Shown here in pieces: positions 36,916-48,300 of a DNA stretch of 64,000 nucleotides. Position numbers and translations under genes: made by a program. Numbering within the stretch: position 1 is the first letter of the stretch; every line of letters begins with the position of its first letter. The notes under the pieces were generated by a model. It had not been told where the DNA came from and did not search any database. It saw only the letters and a list, made by a program, of their open reading frames with translations. The DNA is from Eremothecium cymbalariae DBVPG#7215. Taxonomy: Eukaryota; Ascomycota; Saccharomycetes; Saccharomycetales; Saccharomycetaceae. The DNA is taken from positions 868,001 to 932,000 of the forward strand of contig NC_016449.1 in the NCBI RefSeq assembly GCF_000235365.1, written 5' to 3'.

Positions 36916-39033
36916 ATGAGTGCAAAGGATTCTGAAGCTTCATTTGAAGAATACAATATTGCCTCTATGGCATCCAAGTTTATTGCTCTGGAGGTCTCCG
37001 ACCATGAAGATGACTACAACTCATCTGTGGATTCTGTGGATTCAAACAACAGACTAGCAGATCTTCTGGGAACTGGGGCGGAGATACCGGAGGAGGGGGA
37101 GGGGGAGGAGGAGATGGAGATGGAGGCTGTAGAGGAGGCGGGGATACGGGCTCAGAGTAATGCTTTGCAAGGTCCCATAGTGATCACGCACCAGCTTCCT
37201 TCGACTGGAGTGTCATCATTGTTAAGTTCTGTAACCTCGCTTCAGTCGGAAAGGAAAGGCAAGTTGGAAGAGCGGAAGAAATGGTCATTTATTTCAACTG
37301 GCAGCGCCACTACTAAAAAGCGCTGGTCAACACTTTCGTTTGCAAGTGACTCAAATAGCAAGGGGAACAGGGGGATCTCTTCAGCAAGTTCCAACTCAAG
37401 CGTGCAATCTATTTCCACGGGCAAGCCCGCGAACAGCCTGAAGCGGTCATCAACCGGCGCATCACTGAGATCTCTGTTAAACAAGATTTCGTTGAGTGAC
37501 ACTTATGCCAACGTGTGTTCAAATGTTTCAAATAGCAGTAGTACGCAAACAACACCTTCTACGCTTGTTGTAAATGGTACGCCTAAGGACACAATGTTTT
37601 CGAGAAGCAGACAAACTTCGATTAGTAGCATGTCGACATACCGAACACCACTACAACCCCTGTCGTCGAGCGCTCATAACAGGCTTCAAAGGTCAAACAT
37701 TTCGATAGATAATGTTAGCATTTCTTCGCAAACCACTAATTCCTCCCTACAGTCCAAATGGAAGTTTTGGAAGAACCTGAAGCCGGCGGATGAAGGTAGG
37801 CCCCATCGTTCACACCAAACGCCACCATCATCAGTATCTTCTGGGACTACTTCCCGTTCGAAGTCGTCATTTTCAGATCTTCGTAAGGCCTTGTTTGCTT
37901 CCGGCCCACTTTCTGCATCTGCTCAGGAGCTTTGTCGTAGTGCAGGAAGCACTTTAAAGCACAGGCTATCCCACAGTTCCCTAAAGCCAATGTCTTCACA
38001 CAGCTCTCTACAGACTAAAGCATCTCATTCCTCTCTAAAAAAGTTAAGGCATGGGTCCAATTCAGAAGAAACCCCACAAATATCACTTCCAGTTCCAGAT
38101 CAGGCTTCTCGTGATAAAATTAGGATTAAGCTGAAGCATTCGGCATCTTTAATGTCAATTAATAGTGGTAGCGCTTTTGGGAATCCCATAATCGCAGAAT
38201 CTCAGGAATATAATGAGGCTGTATTAAACCAAATTCTGAGTCTTTGTGATGTGAAATATATTAAAGATTATTCGACTTTACCTAAGAACTTGAAAAAGAT
38301 CTCTACTAATCATGTCTACTTGGACCCAGAGGATGATACCGTTTATAAGATCCTACCTATAACTTCAAGTGAGGATTCTATGACAGGTAAGGATTTGGCT
38401 TTAAAGGAATTACAAATACAGCGCTTGATCTCGGGTACTCCAGGGTTTGTACATTTGCTTGATTCAGCCGTTTATCAGATTTCCGATGCTGGTTTACAAT
38501 ACGTTGTCTTTCATATGAAGAACCATGGCTCGGCCTTATCTAATGTCACAAAACTCACTTTCACTGAAATTCAAGACATAGTTGCCCATTGTATCCGTGC
38601 CTTATACGTTGCAGAAAATAAATTCAATTTTGAGCATCGTTTTTTAAATTTGAGTCACATTCTCTTAGACAAGCAGGGCAATATTACACTATGTGACTAT
38701 AAATTATCTCGTGCTGGCAAGGGTTCCAATTATTGGTTTACAAGGCTGGACCATCCCTTGTTCTTTCAAAGCCAGAGGGACTACACATATGTACTACAAT
38801 CGATGAGATATTTGATGAACTCTAAGAGCTGGCATGTGTATCATCCCAGAACAAACTTATATTGGGTACATTACATTATTAAAAAACTTTTGGGTATGTG
38901 TACTGAGGCATCTCCTAATAGAGCCAAATTAGTGAAGTTGCAAGCCAATTTAGACCCACTAAAAAGAAGAAGAAAATGGCCACGCAGCGATTCATGCTTT
39001 GAGAATTGTGGTGATATACTGTGTTACATTTAG
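36916..39033 (+). CDS. ALK1: Haspin-like kinase Alk1/Alk2
   Basis: The 705-residue protein (S. cerevisiae Alk1 760, Alk2 676) has about 420 residues of Ser/Thr-rich disordered sequence and then a haspin-type domain (about 430-690). Recognisable parts are TVYKILPI (ATP-site Lys), LKELQIQRLISGTPGFVHLLD, YVVFHMKNHGSAL and LCDYKLSRAG, the DFG-like haspin motif with its Asp. The catalytic loop reads EHRFLNLSHILL, so the Asp of HRD is Phe and the following Asn is His, which may mean weak or no catalysis. Haspins phosphorylate histone H3 Thr3 in mitosis; yeast Alk proteins affect spindle and polarity in mitosis. One gene represents both YGL021W and YBL009W, since the neighbours come from both regions. 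The ALK1 symbol is therefore one of two choices. Confidence 0.88.
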   Translation: MSAKDSEASFEEYNIASMASKFIALEVSDHEDDYNSSVDSVDSNNRLADLLGTGAEIPEEGEGEEEMEMEAVEEAGIRAQSNALQGPIVITHQLPSTGVSSLLSSVTSLQSERKGKLEERKKWSFISTGSATTKKRWSTLSFASDSNSKGNRGISSASSNSSVQSISTGKPANSLKRSSTGASLRSLLNKISLSDTYANVCSNVSNSSSTQTTPSTLVVNGTPKDTMFSRSRQTSISSMSTYRTPLQPLSSSAHNRLQRSNISIDNVSISSQTTNSSLQSKWKFWKNLKPADEGRPHRSHQTPPSSVSSGTTSRSKSSFSDLRKALFASGPLSASAQELCRSAGSTLKHRLSHSSLKPMSSHSSLQTKASHSSLKKLRHGSNSEETPQISLPVPDQASRDKIRIKLKHSASLMSINSGSAFGNPIIAESQEYNEAVLNQILSLCDVKYIKDYSTLPKNLKKISTNHVYLDPEDDTVYKILPITSSEDSMTGKDLALKELQIQRLISGTPGFVHLLDSAVYQISDAGLQYVVFHMKNHGSALSNVTKLTFTEIQDIVAHCIRALYVAENKFNFEHRFLNLSHILLDKQGNITLCDYKLSRAGKGSNYWFTRLDHPLFFQSQRDYTYVLQSMRYLMNSKSWHVYHPRTNLYWVHYIIKKLLGMCTEASPNRAKLVKLQANLDPLKRRRKWPRSDSCFENCGDILCYI

Positions 39034-39233
39034 TTTCCACAATTCTGGATGAGTTGAATGGTTATTCTTATCATAAAACCAGATAATATTTCGCTTCTTA
39101 TGTTTATTATTATATTACCATTCTTTTATTTGAACACTGAACAATTCGTTTTGTATTATACCTGATCTTCTATCTAGTTTTAAATAACTTCAGTTAGTTT
39201 GAACAAACAATATGTTTCCCGTCTGGGGGAGAC

Positions 39234-40210
39234 TTAGGAGCAGATAAATTGATCAATCTTCGGACAAACATACTCCTCCCCAATCCACTGGAAAACTTCG
39301 TATTTGGAATTCAATTGCCTGTTATCGTGTATACAATACCGATCACCGCTATCTGGCTTCAGTGCCCCAGTTTCTTTCATAGGTTGGATGAATATACATC
39401 TCTTTACTCGAGAATGAATTAAGGCCATAGCACACATGGTGCAAGGTTCATGTGTCGTATATATATCAAAATTCAGGCATAGGTAGCCATCAGGCCTTGT
39501 TGATCCCCTATTAGATTGCGTATTTAAACGCCTTTCTGATTCTCTACGTGCTACTTCTTTGATACCCATCATAATACTATGGCATAGCTCATCGCCCTCA
39601 TACCGGCAATCTTCCTGAATTAAAGGATTTTCTGGACTCAAAGGATCTATAAACGCCGTAACAATCGGTAACCTCCCCCCTCCTCATGCAGTTCCCTTGA
39701 TCGTGTCGTTATAAGCTCCAATGTCTTTCTAATAACTACCATGTCGAATATACAATCATTCAAAATTTGATCATTTGGATTACCTCTCCAAATCAAAGGC
39801 CAGTATTTCTGACTCCACTCATTGCACAATTCTCTAGTAGAAGGTCCAAATACCGGCAGGTAGTGATTCGACAAGTTGGAGAATCTGAAAGGAGCATTAT
39901 TGAGTAAATCATTCATATTATCTCTTTCCTGAATCAATTCAACAGAGCATATGATAATGGTTAGAGTGTTCCCATCAGCGCTCTTACGAATCCGCTTGCA
40001 ATGTAAATAGGTTACTGGATCATTAGCTGGCAGTTCTTCCTGTATAAACTTCAGAACAGCCTGCGAATATACCGGATTTACATCTATTGTCCAAACTGTC
40101 GCCAGAATAGGTTTATCGATATCTTTGAAATTCTTTACTTGTGAAAGAGATCCTTCAACTATACATCTTCTGAAATCAATATTCAAAGGATTATGGCGCT
40201 TTTTTACCAT
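39234..40210 (-). CDS. TAD3: tRNA adenosine deaminase subunit Tad3, interrupted by one frameshift
   Basis: The first frame (40210 down to 39647) starts MVKKRHNPLNIDF and includes WSQKYWPLIWRGNPNDQILN. The second frame (from about 39675 to 39234) holds the deaminase domain with THEPCTMCAMALIHSRVKRC and ends NSKYEVFQWIGEEYVCPKID. Continuity is lost at a G6 run on the coding strand (39675-39680). One more G joins the frames and gives about 325 residues, against 322 in S. cerevisiae, with RLPIVTAFIDP at the join matching the family. The usual catalytic Glu is replaced, as in all Tad3 proteins; Tad2 is the active partner. The Tad2-Tad3 dimer converts A34 to inosine in tRNA and is essential in S. 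cerevisiae. A base-call error is the likeliest cause. It is YLR316C, next to EST2. Confidence 0.87.
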
Positions 40211-40356
40211 TATAGAGCTGCATCAAACTAGTTACTTGGGATTTTGTTATGAATTATATAATTAGGACTTCTAAGCATCGCGCAATTAAAATTTGCAGAC
40301 TTATTAACCAAAGTGAAAACGACCTCCCCAAGTATTAATGAGAACAACCAAAGCAT

Positions 40357-42909
40357 ATGATATGTCTTGAGGATTATATTAGCAAAGAATTACCTTACCC
40401 TACAGATGAGTTAATCTTCAAGCAACTATGGTCCTTTAGATCGCTTAACGGTCTTCAGGACTTAGCTAGGTATCACTTCATAGTTCAAAATCCCACGAAA
40501 CTACCATTACCACAAACTAGTGTTACTCACAGGAAGATGATAGATGATTGTATTGTGTATATGATAAACAAGAAGTTGTTCAACAATGTTTTAACCTACG
40601 GCTATAGAATTGCCAAGAACTCTCAGCTCAATACGACGTTACATTGCCAATATACTAATACTAATATATCTGCACTGAAAATGGGTGCTTGGCAACTTCT
40701 TCACGAAGCGATTGGGACTCAAAACTTTGTTCATATGTTAGTTAATTGTTCAATATTCCATTACAACGGGAGATACTTCAAACAGCTTGCTGGAAATGTA
40801 ATGAATGAACCTCACAAACCCCCAATTTGGTATTTTAACGAACAAAAGAAGTTTGCTGCTCAAGATCTGAAGCCACATGATGTTGGAAATAATGGATTTT
40901 TATATAGAAATATTGGGATTATTAAATGGGATAAATTGCTTCCAGAAGATGTGGGTGCATTGTCTGAACAAATATTTGACGACGAACGACATAGGGTCCC
41001 AAAAGTTACGGTGCTACTAGCCAAAATGATGCGCAATGCAAGCAAAGTTCGCTATGCGAGAATTATTAATTCTATTTGTCCAAAAAAGTCAGTTTCTGAA
41101 GCCTCTTCCAATTTAGACCTTCAGACAACTGTGAAGTCTGTCACTCGCCTAATTACCCTGTTCGTTGATAAAATTATACCGTTGGAGTTATTTGGATCTA
41201 GGAAAAACAAATCATTGATTCTTAAAAGAACATCTGAACTTCTTAGACTCAAAATAAACTGCCAAATCCCATTTGAATATTTAATAAAGGGATTACGAGT
41301 CACTGATGTTTCCTGGCTAGGTCTTACTTCTAAAGGTGTACCAGTTTGTGAATTTAAAAGGCGACGAAGACTATTTGAACTATTCCTTGATTGGCTATTT
41401 AGGAAGTTTATTCCAAAATTAATTCACGGAATTTTTTATGCCACTGAGATTTCATCACAAACTGCAGTAATTTATTTTCGACAAGACACTTGGAATGAGA
41501 TATCTGCTCCATTCTTATCTAAGTATTTCAGCCAGTACTTAAAGGAAAACGCTGATTGTGAACTTCATGATACATTTAAGTTTTCAAGGTATAACCATAG
41601 GAACTTGAGATTGATACCAAAAAAATCGAAATATGACTTTAGAGTCCTTGCTGTACCACATAGAGGCTTTGGGGAAGATGATAGGCTCGAATATGAAGAA
41701 TATGTACGTACTGTTTTGAAGCCAATAAAGAATGTGCTTAATTACCTGAGAGCTAGAAGGGCTACCCATTTTCAAAAAATGTACTCTCCATTACAGATTG
41801 GAAAGTTTCTTAATCAATTTAAGGAAACGTTGCTTAATAAATATTCTCAGTTGCCTCCATTACATTATTTTAAGTTTGACATTGCTTCTTGCTACGATTC
41901 AGTTCCTACAGGAAAGGTATTTGAGATCGTTGAAAAACTAATGGGGGATGATACACATTTTTACATTAGAACAATGCTAGTTTATGATACTAGGAGTCAA
42001 ACTTTGCAACGTAAAAATGTTGTAAATGGCGACTTGAATCTTAAGGATAGGAGTATTCTCATAGACACTGCACAAACAGTTCACTTTTCGAAAGCGGACA
42101 TTATCAATACTTTGATGATGGAAATAAATCAAACAGCCCTTAAATATGATGACCACTGTTTTTTAAGAACAGTTGGATTGTTTCAAGGTGCTCATCTTTC
42201 TTCATGTCTTGTTGACATTGTTTATGATGACCTACTGGAATATTACCGCGAATTTAGTAATCCTCCTGGTACATCATCGCTGCTGCTGAGGCTAGCAGAT
42301 GACTTTTTAATAATCTCGACTAGTAAGGAATACATCGACAATATAAAAACTTTGGCGCTTAACGGGTTTGACGAGTATAATGCTATAATTAATAAGGATA
42401 AGATCCTCAGTTTTTGTTCAACAGAGGCAGAAAATCATATATTCAGCTATTGTGCCATGGCTATCAATATCCTTAAATTAGATGTCTGCAAACCAAAAGA
42501 CACTTACAATATGATGCAATCTTACATGGGTTCAACGAAAAAGTTATATAAAAAATTACGTTGGTTATTTGAACTTCGTATGCCATATGATGTGACGAGC
42601 CCAACCTGCAATTCCTGGGAAGCAATAGTTCGTCATACTGAGCAGGCAAGTATTAACTTGGCTGAAACATTTTCTGCGTATTTTGCTAAGCATAAAGTTA
42701 CAGTTGCTTCCTTCTCCGAATTTATCGAAGGAATCATATTTTCAGCGTGCAAGAACTGTAAGAATATGAGTGATTCAGATACGAGATACATGACCCTAAG
42801 AACAATTATTTTGAAATGTTTCAAGGATATAATGCTAATTAAAAGATCCAAGTTTGCCGAAGTTGTAGAATTCCTGGAAAGCGAACAAAATAACTGCCTC
42901 CAAGGTTAA
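40357..42909 (+). CDS. EST2: Telomerase reverse transcriptase Est2
   Basis: The 850-residue protein compares with 884 in S. cerevisiae. In order it shows an N-terminal TEN-like domain, the T motif (FYATEISSQTAVIYFRQDTW, about 365), motifs 1-2 (LRLIPKKSKYDFRVLAVP, about 412), motif A (KFDIASCYDSVP, about 506), motif B region (GLFQGAHLSSCLVDIVYDD, about 610) and motif C (LRLADDFLIIST, about 645). All three catalytic aspartates are present. Est2 copies telomerase RNA onto chromosome ends with Est1 and Est3. It is divergent from TAD3 over 146 nt and converges on BUD6 with 20 nt between stops, as in YLR316C-YLR319C. Confidence 0.97.
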   Translation: MICLEDYISKELPYPTDELIFKQLWSFRSLNGLQDLARYHFIVQNPTKLPLPQTSVTHRKMIDDCIVYMINKKLFNNVLTYGYRIAKNSQLNTTLHCQYTNTNISALKMGAWQLLHEAIGTQNFVHMLVNCSIFHYNGRYFKQLAGNVMNEPHKPPIWYFNEQKKFAAQDLKPHDVGNNGFLYRNIGIIKWDKLLPEDVGALSEQIFDDERHRVPKVTVLLAKMMRNASKVRYARIINSICPKKSVSEASSNLDLQTTVKSVTRLITLFVDKIIPLELFGSRKNKSLILKRTSELLRLKINCQIPFEYLIKGLRVTDVSWLGLTSKGVPVCEFKRRRRLFELFLDWLFRKFIPKLIHGIFYATEISSQTAVIYFRQDTWNEISAPFLSKYFSQYLKENADCELHDTFKFSRYNHRNLRLIPKKSKYDFRVLAVPHRGFGEDDRLEYEEYVRTVLKPIKNVLNYLRARRATHFQKMYSPLQIGKFLNQFKETLLNKYSQLPPLHYFKFDIASCYDSVPTGKVFEIVEKLMGDDTHFYIRTMLVYDTRSQTLQRKNVVNGDLNLKDRSILIDTAQTVHFSKADIINTLMMEINQTALKYDDHCFLRTVGLFQGAHLSSCLVDIVYDDLLEYYREFSNPPGTSSLLLRLADDFLIISTSKEYIDNIKTLALNGFDEYNAIINKDKILSFCSTEAENHIFSYCAMAINILKLDVCKPKDTYNMMQSYMGSTKKLYKKLRWLFELRMPYDVTSPTCNSWEAIVRHTEQASINLAETFSAYFAKHKVTVASFSEFIEGIIFSACKNCKNMSDSDTRYMTLRTIILKCFKDIMLIKRSKFAEVVEFLESEQNNCLQG

Positions 42910-42929
42910 TAAATGAAATCACTTTATTA

Positions 42930-45155
42930 TTATATACCTCCAAAATTTTGGCGCAAGTTCTGTTCGTCTCTCTCTTTTCTAAGCCTCTCTACTTCTTCAA
43001 TACCCCCAGCCCTCTTAAATGCACCACTACCTACAAAATCTTCCAATTCCAATTCAAATGCATTACCATCTTTATACTGAAGTTCTTTTTCCCTTAACTT
43101 TTCTGCCCTCTGAATTGCCTGTACCCTGCTTTCGTGATCTGGGTTTAAACTTTGAACTTCTGACAAGAGGCGATCTCTTAGCTCATTCATTGTACCTGGT
43201 TTGACTAATGGCAAAATTGGATTGGTTCTTGATCGGTTTGGATTCTTTTCCTGTTCTTCACAACATAGTCTAACTAAGTCAAAAGTTTCATTTGCTTTAT
43301 TTAAATCTTCTTGTAAATCAAATACCAAGTCTTCCTGCAAGGTTAAAAATTGTTGCTCTTCACAGACTTTGTCCAACTCCGACTCCCATATCATTTTCCA
43401 ATTAGGCTTTTCAATATTAATATATGCTTCCATTTTTCCTAAGTCTTCCGTAGCTCGTTTAAGCTCATTTTGGACCGCATCCAATTTCTTCCTTGTTGGC
43501 TTTGCCCCTCTTATTGCCACATCTTTTCTTAATCCCTCAATAATATCTTGGAGATCATCGACTTTTGCTAATAAAATATCAGACAATTCAGACAGTTTAG
43601 TTTGCGATTGTTCCATATAAACCCTGTTCGATGAAGTAGATGCGTTAAAGGATAAAGATTGGAATTTTTTAACTTTCTCCAATATATGATTAATTGTATC
43701 CGTTAAGGATTTTTTACTCGTGTTGTGCGCCTGGCTTAGAATAGATAACTCATGCTTGATATCACGGACTTGTGTTGATATTTGGGAAGGAGGTGGTACT
43801 CCAGTTTTAGGAGAGACAGATCTAGGTTTAACGTCAGAATTATAACTGGAAGTGACCACCTTTTTGAACTCAGAAAGAGCTACTCGCTGGGATTCTAGGA
43901 TTTCTTTTCTAAGCTTCTCGAATTTTTCAACTAAATCTACACTCTGTGTCGTGCTGGGTTCTATATTCAGCTGTAGCAAAGTTCCATCCTTGATATAGTG
44001 CATTTGGGAATCCTCTAACTCGTATGCAACATCATAGCCTGGGTCATGAATATAAATATCTGGAAATGCATCACCCCCGGGCGAATAAGTAAATTTCTCT
44101 ACAAATAATAATCTTATTTGGTTAAAGGTCACTGGTAGCGTGAGTTTGCCTTTCTTGACTTTATTGTTTAATTTTAGAAACACTGTTATCGTCGATCCAT
44201 CTCCGATATACCGAGACTGTCGATTAAGCGTCTCTGATTTTGTAGTGCCTATGTCAGTCCCATCCTCTATATGTTCTGATACCATGCTTTCGTCTCTTTT
44301 CACAGAAACATTGCGTGCAGTAGTTGTGCCCTGAAAGCTATAGTCTGTTGATGTCGGTAAAGAGGGTGTCGGCGCTTCGACATTATTTAAGTGAGTCAAT
44401 TTTGCCATATGATACGCTGAAAACCGTTTAGAAGCACGCCTCTGTAGTGTAACTCCTTTCTTCAACTGAGACAAAGGATCATATTCGCTGTTACTATGCG
44501 GAGATGGTTTCGGTGTTGATACCCGGCTATTCGACGTTGGCTTTGCGATTACACCATCCGGAACGCTGGGAAGAGCCATATTAGAAGTAGAGTATATCTC
44601 CATACCTTCCAGACGATTTATAGGCACACTCGAATCCCTACTAGAGACACTAACCGTCGAAGAATCGTAGCCCTGCTGTGAGTATGGTTGTGAAGACTTT
44701 GTGGAATTCATGCTTGACATAGCGGACGTCCTCCGCTCACCTTTGCTCTGCTTCAACCGATACTGTTTCGCCTTTAACTTCTCCAATAGATTCACAATTA
44801 TTTCCCGAATCTGAGGTAAGTATCTGTTTAGTGTTTCCTCAGAAGGAGGTTCTCGAAGAGCAACCTCCAACACACGGCGTAGTTCCATCGGCACATCGCC
44901 TAAATCATTCACCTCTATACCAGCATGAGCAAAGTGCTTGGAAACCAGTTTAAAATCATTGCCAAGTTGCACATATGCATCTGATACTTGACTTTCAGTA
45001 GCTGCCTTCTTAGACCATTGCGTCAATCTCTGTAAAAGTGTTTTCGTGGAAATTAGGAGCTTTGTAACACTACTCTCAACAGTGGACATGGGCTTTGCTC
45101 CCGTTGAAGACGTCGAGGAAGCACGCGAGGTTCTTTGTGAAGCAGGAACCGACAT
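42930..45155 (-). CDS. BUD6: Actin-interacting polarity protein Bud6/Aip3
   Basis: The 741-residue protein compares with 788 in S. cerevisiae. A conserved N-terminal helical block (SSVTKLLISTKTLLQRLTQWS) is followed by a Ser-rich region. The Aip3 domain starts at about residue 310 (TVFLKLNNKVKKGKLTLPV, DIYIHDPGYDVAYELEDSQM), then a long coiled-coil core continues to the charged C-terminus. The Bud6 core binds the formin Bni1 and the flank binds monomeric actin, together promoting actin-cable assembly at the bud or hyphal tip. It is the YLR319C equivalent. Confidence 0.94.
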   Translation of the reverse strand: MSVPASQRTSRASSTSSTGAKPMSTVESSVTKLLISTKTLLQRLTQWSKKAATESQVSDAYVQLGNDFKLVSKHFAHAGIEVNDLGDVPMELRRVLEVALREPPSEETLNRYLPQIREIIVNLLEKLKAKQYRLKQSKGERRTSAMSSMNSTKSSQPYSQQGYDSSTVSVSSRDSSVPINRLEGMEIYSTSNMALPSVPDGVIAKPTSNSRVSTPKPSPHSNSEYDPLSQLKKGVTLQRRASKRFSAYHMAKLTHLNNVEAPTPSLPTSTDYSFQGTTTARNVSVKRDESMVSEHIEDGTDIGTTKSETLNRQSRYIGDGSTITVFLKLNNKVKKGKLTLPVTFNQIRLLFVEKFTYSPGGDAFPDIYIHDPGYDVAYELEDSQMHYIKDGTLLQLNIEPSTTQSVDLVEKFEKLRKEILESQRVALSEFKKVVTSSYNSDVKPRSVSPKTGVPPPSQISTQVRDIKHELSILSQAHNTSKKSLTDTINHILEKVKKFQSLSFNASTSSNRVYMEQSQTKLSELSDILLAKVDDLQDIIEGLRKDVAIRGAKPTRKKLDAVQNELKRATEDLGKMEAYINIEKPNWKMIWESELDKVCEEQQFLTLQEDLVFDLQEDLNKANETFDLVRLCCEEQEKNPNRSRTNPILPLVKPGTMNELRDRLLSEVQSLNPDHESRVQAIQRAEKLREKELQYKDGNAFELELEDFVGSGAFKRAGGIEEVERLRKERDEQNLRQNFGGI

Positions 45156-45369
45156 TAATGTTTTGTGATCCTGGAACAGTATCTGTTGTTATTGTTCGAA
45201 TTATCAACAATCCTGTTTATATGTTTATGTTAGCAACTAATTGCGGACTGTTTTTAACAGACGTCAGTTTTTTATGTTTTAAAGCTTTTCCTTCACCGCG
45301 TATCCTTAAACCAACTAGCATTTCGTGATTTTACCATCAAGTAGTGAATGGAGGTGGATTGGTTGAGAA

Positions 45370-48300
45370 ATGGATGTGGATTCAATACCAGATTCACTCG
45401 CAGATGATGGCGAGGTTGTTTTGTGGAGGCCGTGGGCGGATGTGCCTGGTATGGATTCTTTACAGATAGAAGCTGACGATGTTAGGCGATCACAGGCGGT
45501 TGTAGAGATGGTACCGACATTGGGGCCTCAAAGGTCTTTAAGGAAACGGAAAGCTATTCAGAGAATGCCCTATAGTTTGGACAGGTTAAGACATCGTCAA
45601 TTACTTCAAGGGTATGATATTTCGAATTTTGAGTCATTGGCTGATAATCTAAATCTTCCTAACATATCACCAATTCGCGAAGGCCGCGAAAGCATAACGG
45701 AGGCAAGGACTAAAAATTATAGAAATGTCGATGATAGATGGCTGCTGGAAAGTACCCAGGATGTGGGCAAGGGGACAGTAGGGTTTGGTGAAAATGGTGA
45801 AGATGATGAAGATCAAGATGAGTCGATTTTGTTTTCTAGAAGGCCGTATCAGTATAGATATGGAAGGAGCGGATTCCTTTCGCAGGGCTCTGAGCTGGGG
45901 AGTGAGAGTAGCACTAGCAGTACAGAAGCAGATAGTGATGTGGAAAGTTCAGAGGATATGATGGTCTTTAGAGGGAAGACTATTAATGTTAAGCATGGGT
46001 ATCGAGGGATACTACCGAAGGCAGCATGGGAAAAGTCGTTGCACAACGATGAGCGGCGACAGTTGATGAAACGCAGCAGAGAACGAACAAGCGGAACTAC
46101 ACGTAGGGGGTTGGCCAAAAGAAAGAAAGGCAGACCATCGAATGTTCATGATGAAATATTGTTACAAGACATTGTTTCAGACAACCAGGCAGATAGGGAG
46201 TCGTCTGATCCTGATTTATATCAAGACCATGAAGCAATAAACAAGAGTAGCACATTTTATGAATTACGGGATTACTTTGATGACAAGTATTCTCAACTTT
46301 ATAAATATGACGAACTTTCAGATGATGAAACTAAGACAGAAGTAAACCATATTATTACAAATGATAATGACGTTGAACAGAGACAAGATGAACGCCCCGC
46401 GATTGTTAAGTCGGCGCAGGATTTGGGTTCTAATGGACGTGACTTAAATATGTATATGGATTTAATTTACGATTCTGACTATGAAACAGAAAAGGAAGTA
46501 ATAGAATTTAATGATGGTATTATAGACATGATGTTGAATACGACTAGGAAGAGGAAACCAAGGATTCAAGGTAAAAAATCCTCAAATAAAATTATGAACT
46601 CCAAATCTAATAAAAATCGCCTAGCTCATCGAAGAATTCCAAAGAGATCAATTAACACTAGGAGAAATATTTCTTCGAACCATTCATTAGCCACTTCTTC
46701 AGGAAGATCTCTGCACTTAACCCAACGCAACGCCGAACAAAAGCGTAGCGTAGATGATGAACCAGAGTCTAAAACAAACTTAAAGAAACCTCCGAACAAA
46801 TCAGGCCAAATGGTCATTACTCCAGATCCATTGGCAGTAATATATAAGAAACCAAAACTATTCGTGCCTGTAATTGAAGGCTTAAGTGATAATTATATAC
46901 TGCCCAGACAGTCTAAAAAATGGCACAGGGGTTCTAACGACATATCAGCAGAACCTACATTTAAAGCTTCCAGTCATCTATTAGATTCAGAGGTATTTAA
47001 TAAGATCTTACAGGGTGGCGATTTTCAACCTCCAGGTTCAGTCATAGTCCATATAGCGACAAAGACCTACGTTGTTTCCAGATTATCTACTCATACAGCG
47101 GAAGAAATCAAAGCAGTATTCCAGCATATTGTAGATATAGGGGCTGTAAATGATGAAATAGTTACCATATCGAAACAGCTGTGTGATGTTCTTTGTTTTA
47201 TCAACAAACCTGAGATATACGACGTAATCGATGAATTTCATCGCAACTTTAGATCTAAAGTCGATAAATTGAAAGATAGAGCAAAACCAATTCATTTTTA
47301 TCAAATTTCTGTTTGCCAATTTATGCTACTTGAGATCACGAAATTCAATAACGTATCAGAACTTACCAAGATATCTATAGAACAAAAGATTATGGACCAC
47401 GTTGTTTCATTTTTTAAGCTGTTATCACGGTGTTTTAGTATATTTACGAACACTAATGGTCTCGAACTGCTAATAGAAAGTTACCAGATTTTGGCCATCA
47501 TACTTAGTCACATTTCTCAGTTGCCTGCATTATGGGAACGGCTACAGAAGCAGAAGTTCCCGCCAAATGTTTGTGAGATTCTCGTGACAATGTTTCCAAT
47601 TAAATCGTCGTATTGGGATATCTTCAAGCCAGAACAAACTTTCAATGGTATTACTTCTTGGTTAAGGTTTATCGCTAGCTGTACAGATACACCTCTAAGT
47701 TGGAAAATTGATAACCGGTTGATTTTACAGCTTTACGAATATTTTAAAACTAGAAAATTCATGGACTTCGAGGAAGAATCAAATATCAAATCATATCCGA
47801 TATTTCCCAGTGGTAATTTACACAACAGAAGCACAGTATTTAACTCTTTTTTGAGTTTAATTAATAAAGCAACGTTAACACCTGTCATATTAGAAAGGAT
47901 AACACCAATAGGCACACTTCATGCTTTGTATTCCACTTCATTGTTAGTGAATAGGTTAAATTTATTATTCATATTAGGCACTAAAGTCCAACATAGTTAT
48001 GAGAAGAGGTTTGAAGAGTTAATTGAACCGTACTTTAGAAATGGGAGTCCAAGTTCTCTCAAAATTCCCCAAATGGAGTTACTGCTAGAAGCACAATATT
48101 CAATCATTGAAATAACATTAAAAAATAGCATTGAGGTAAGAGGAAAGTCAGTCAATTTACTTTGGAAATACGTAAGAAAAAAGAGTGATGCAAAGATAAT
48201 GAAGCTTTGGGAAAGTTTTCTTGGTAGGCTAAGAAATCTTTTTTCTAAATTCAAAACCACATCGGTTTTGATCTTAAAGAATATGGCACCAACCTTACAC

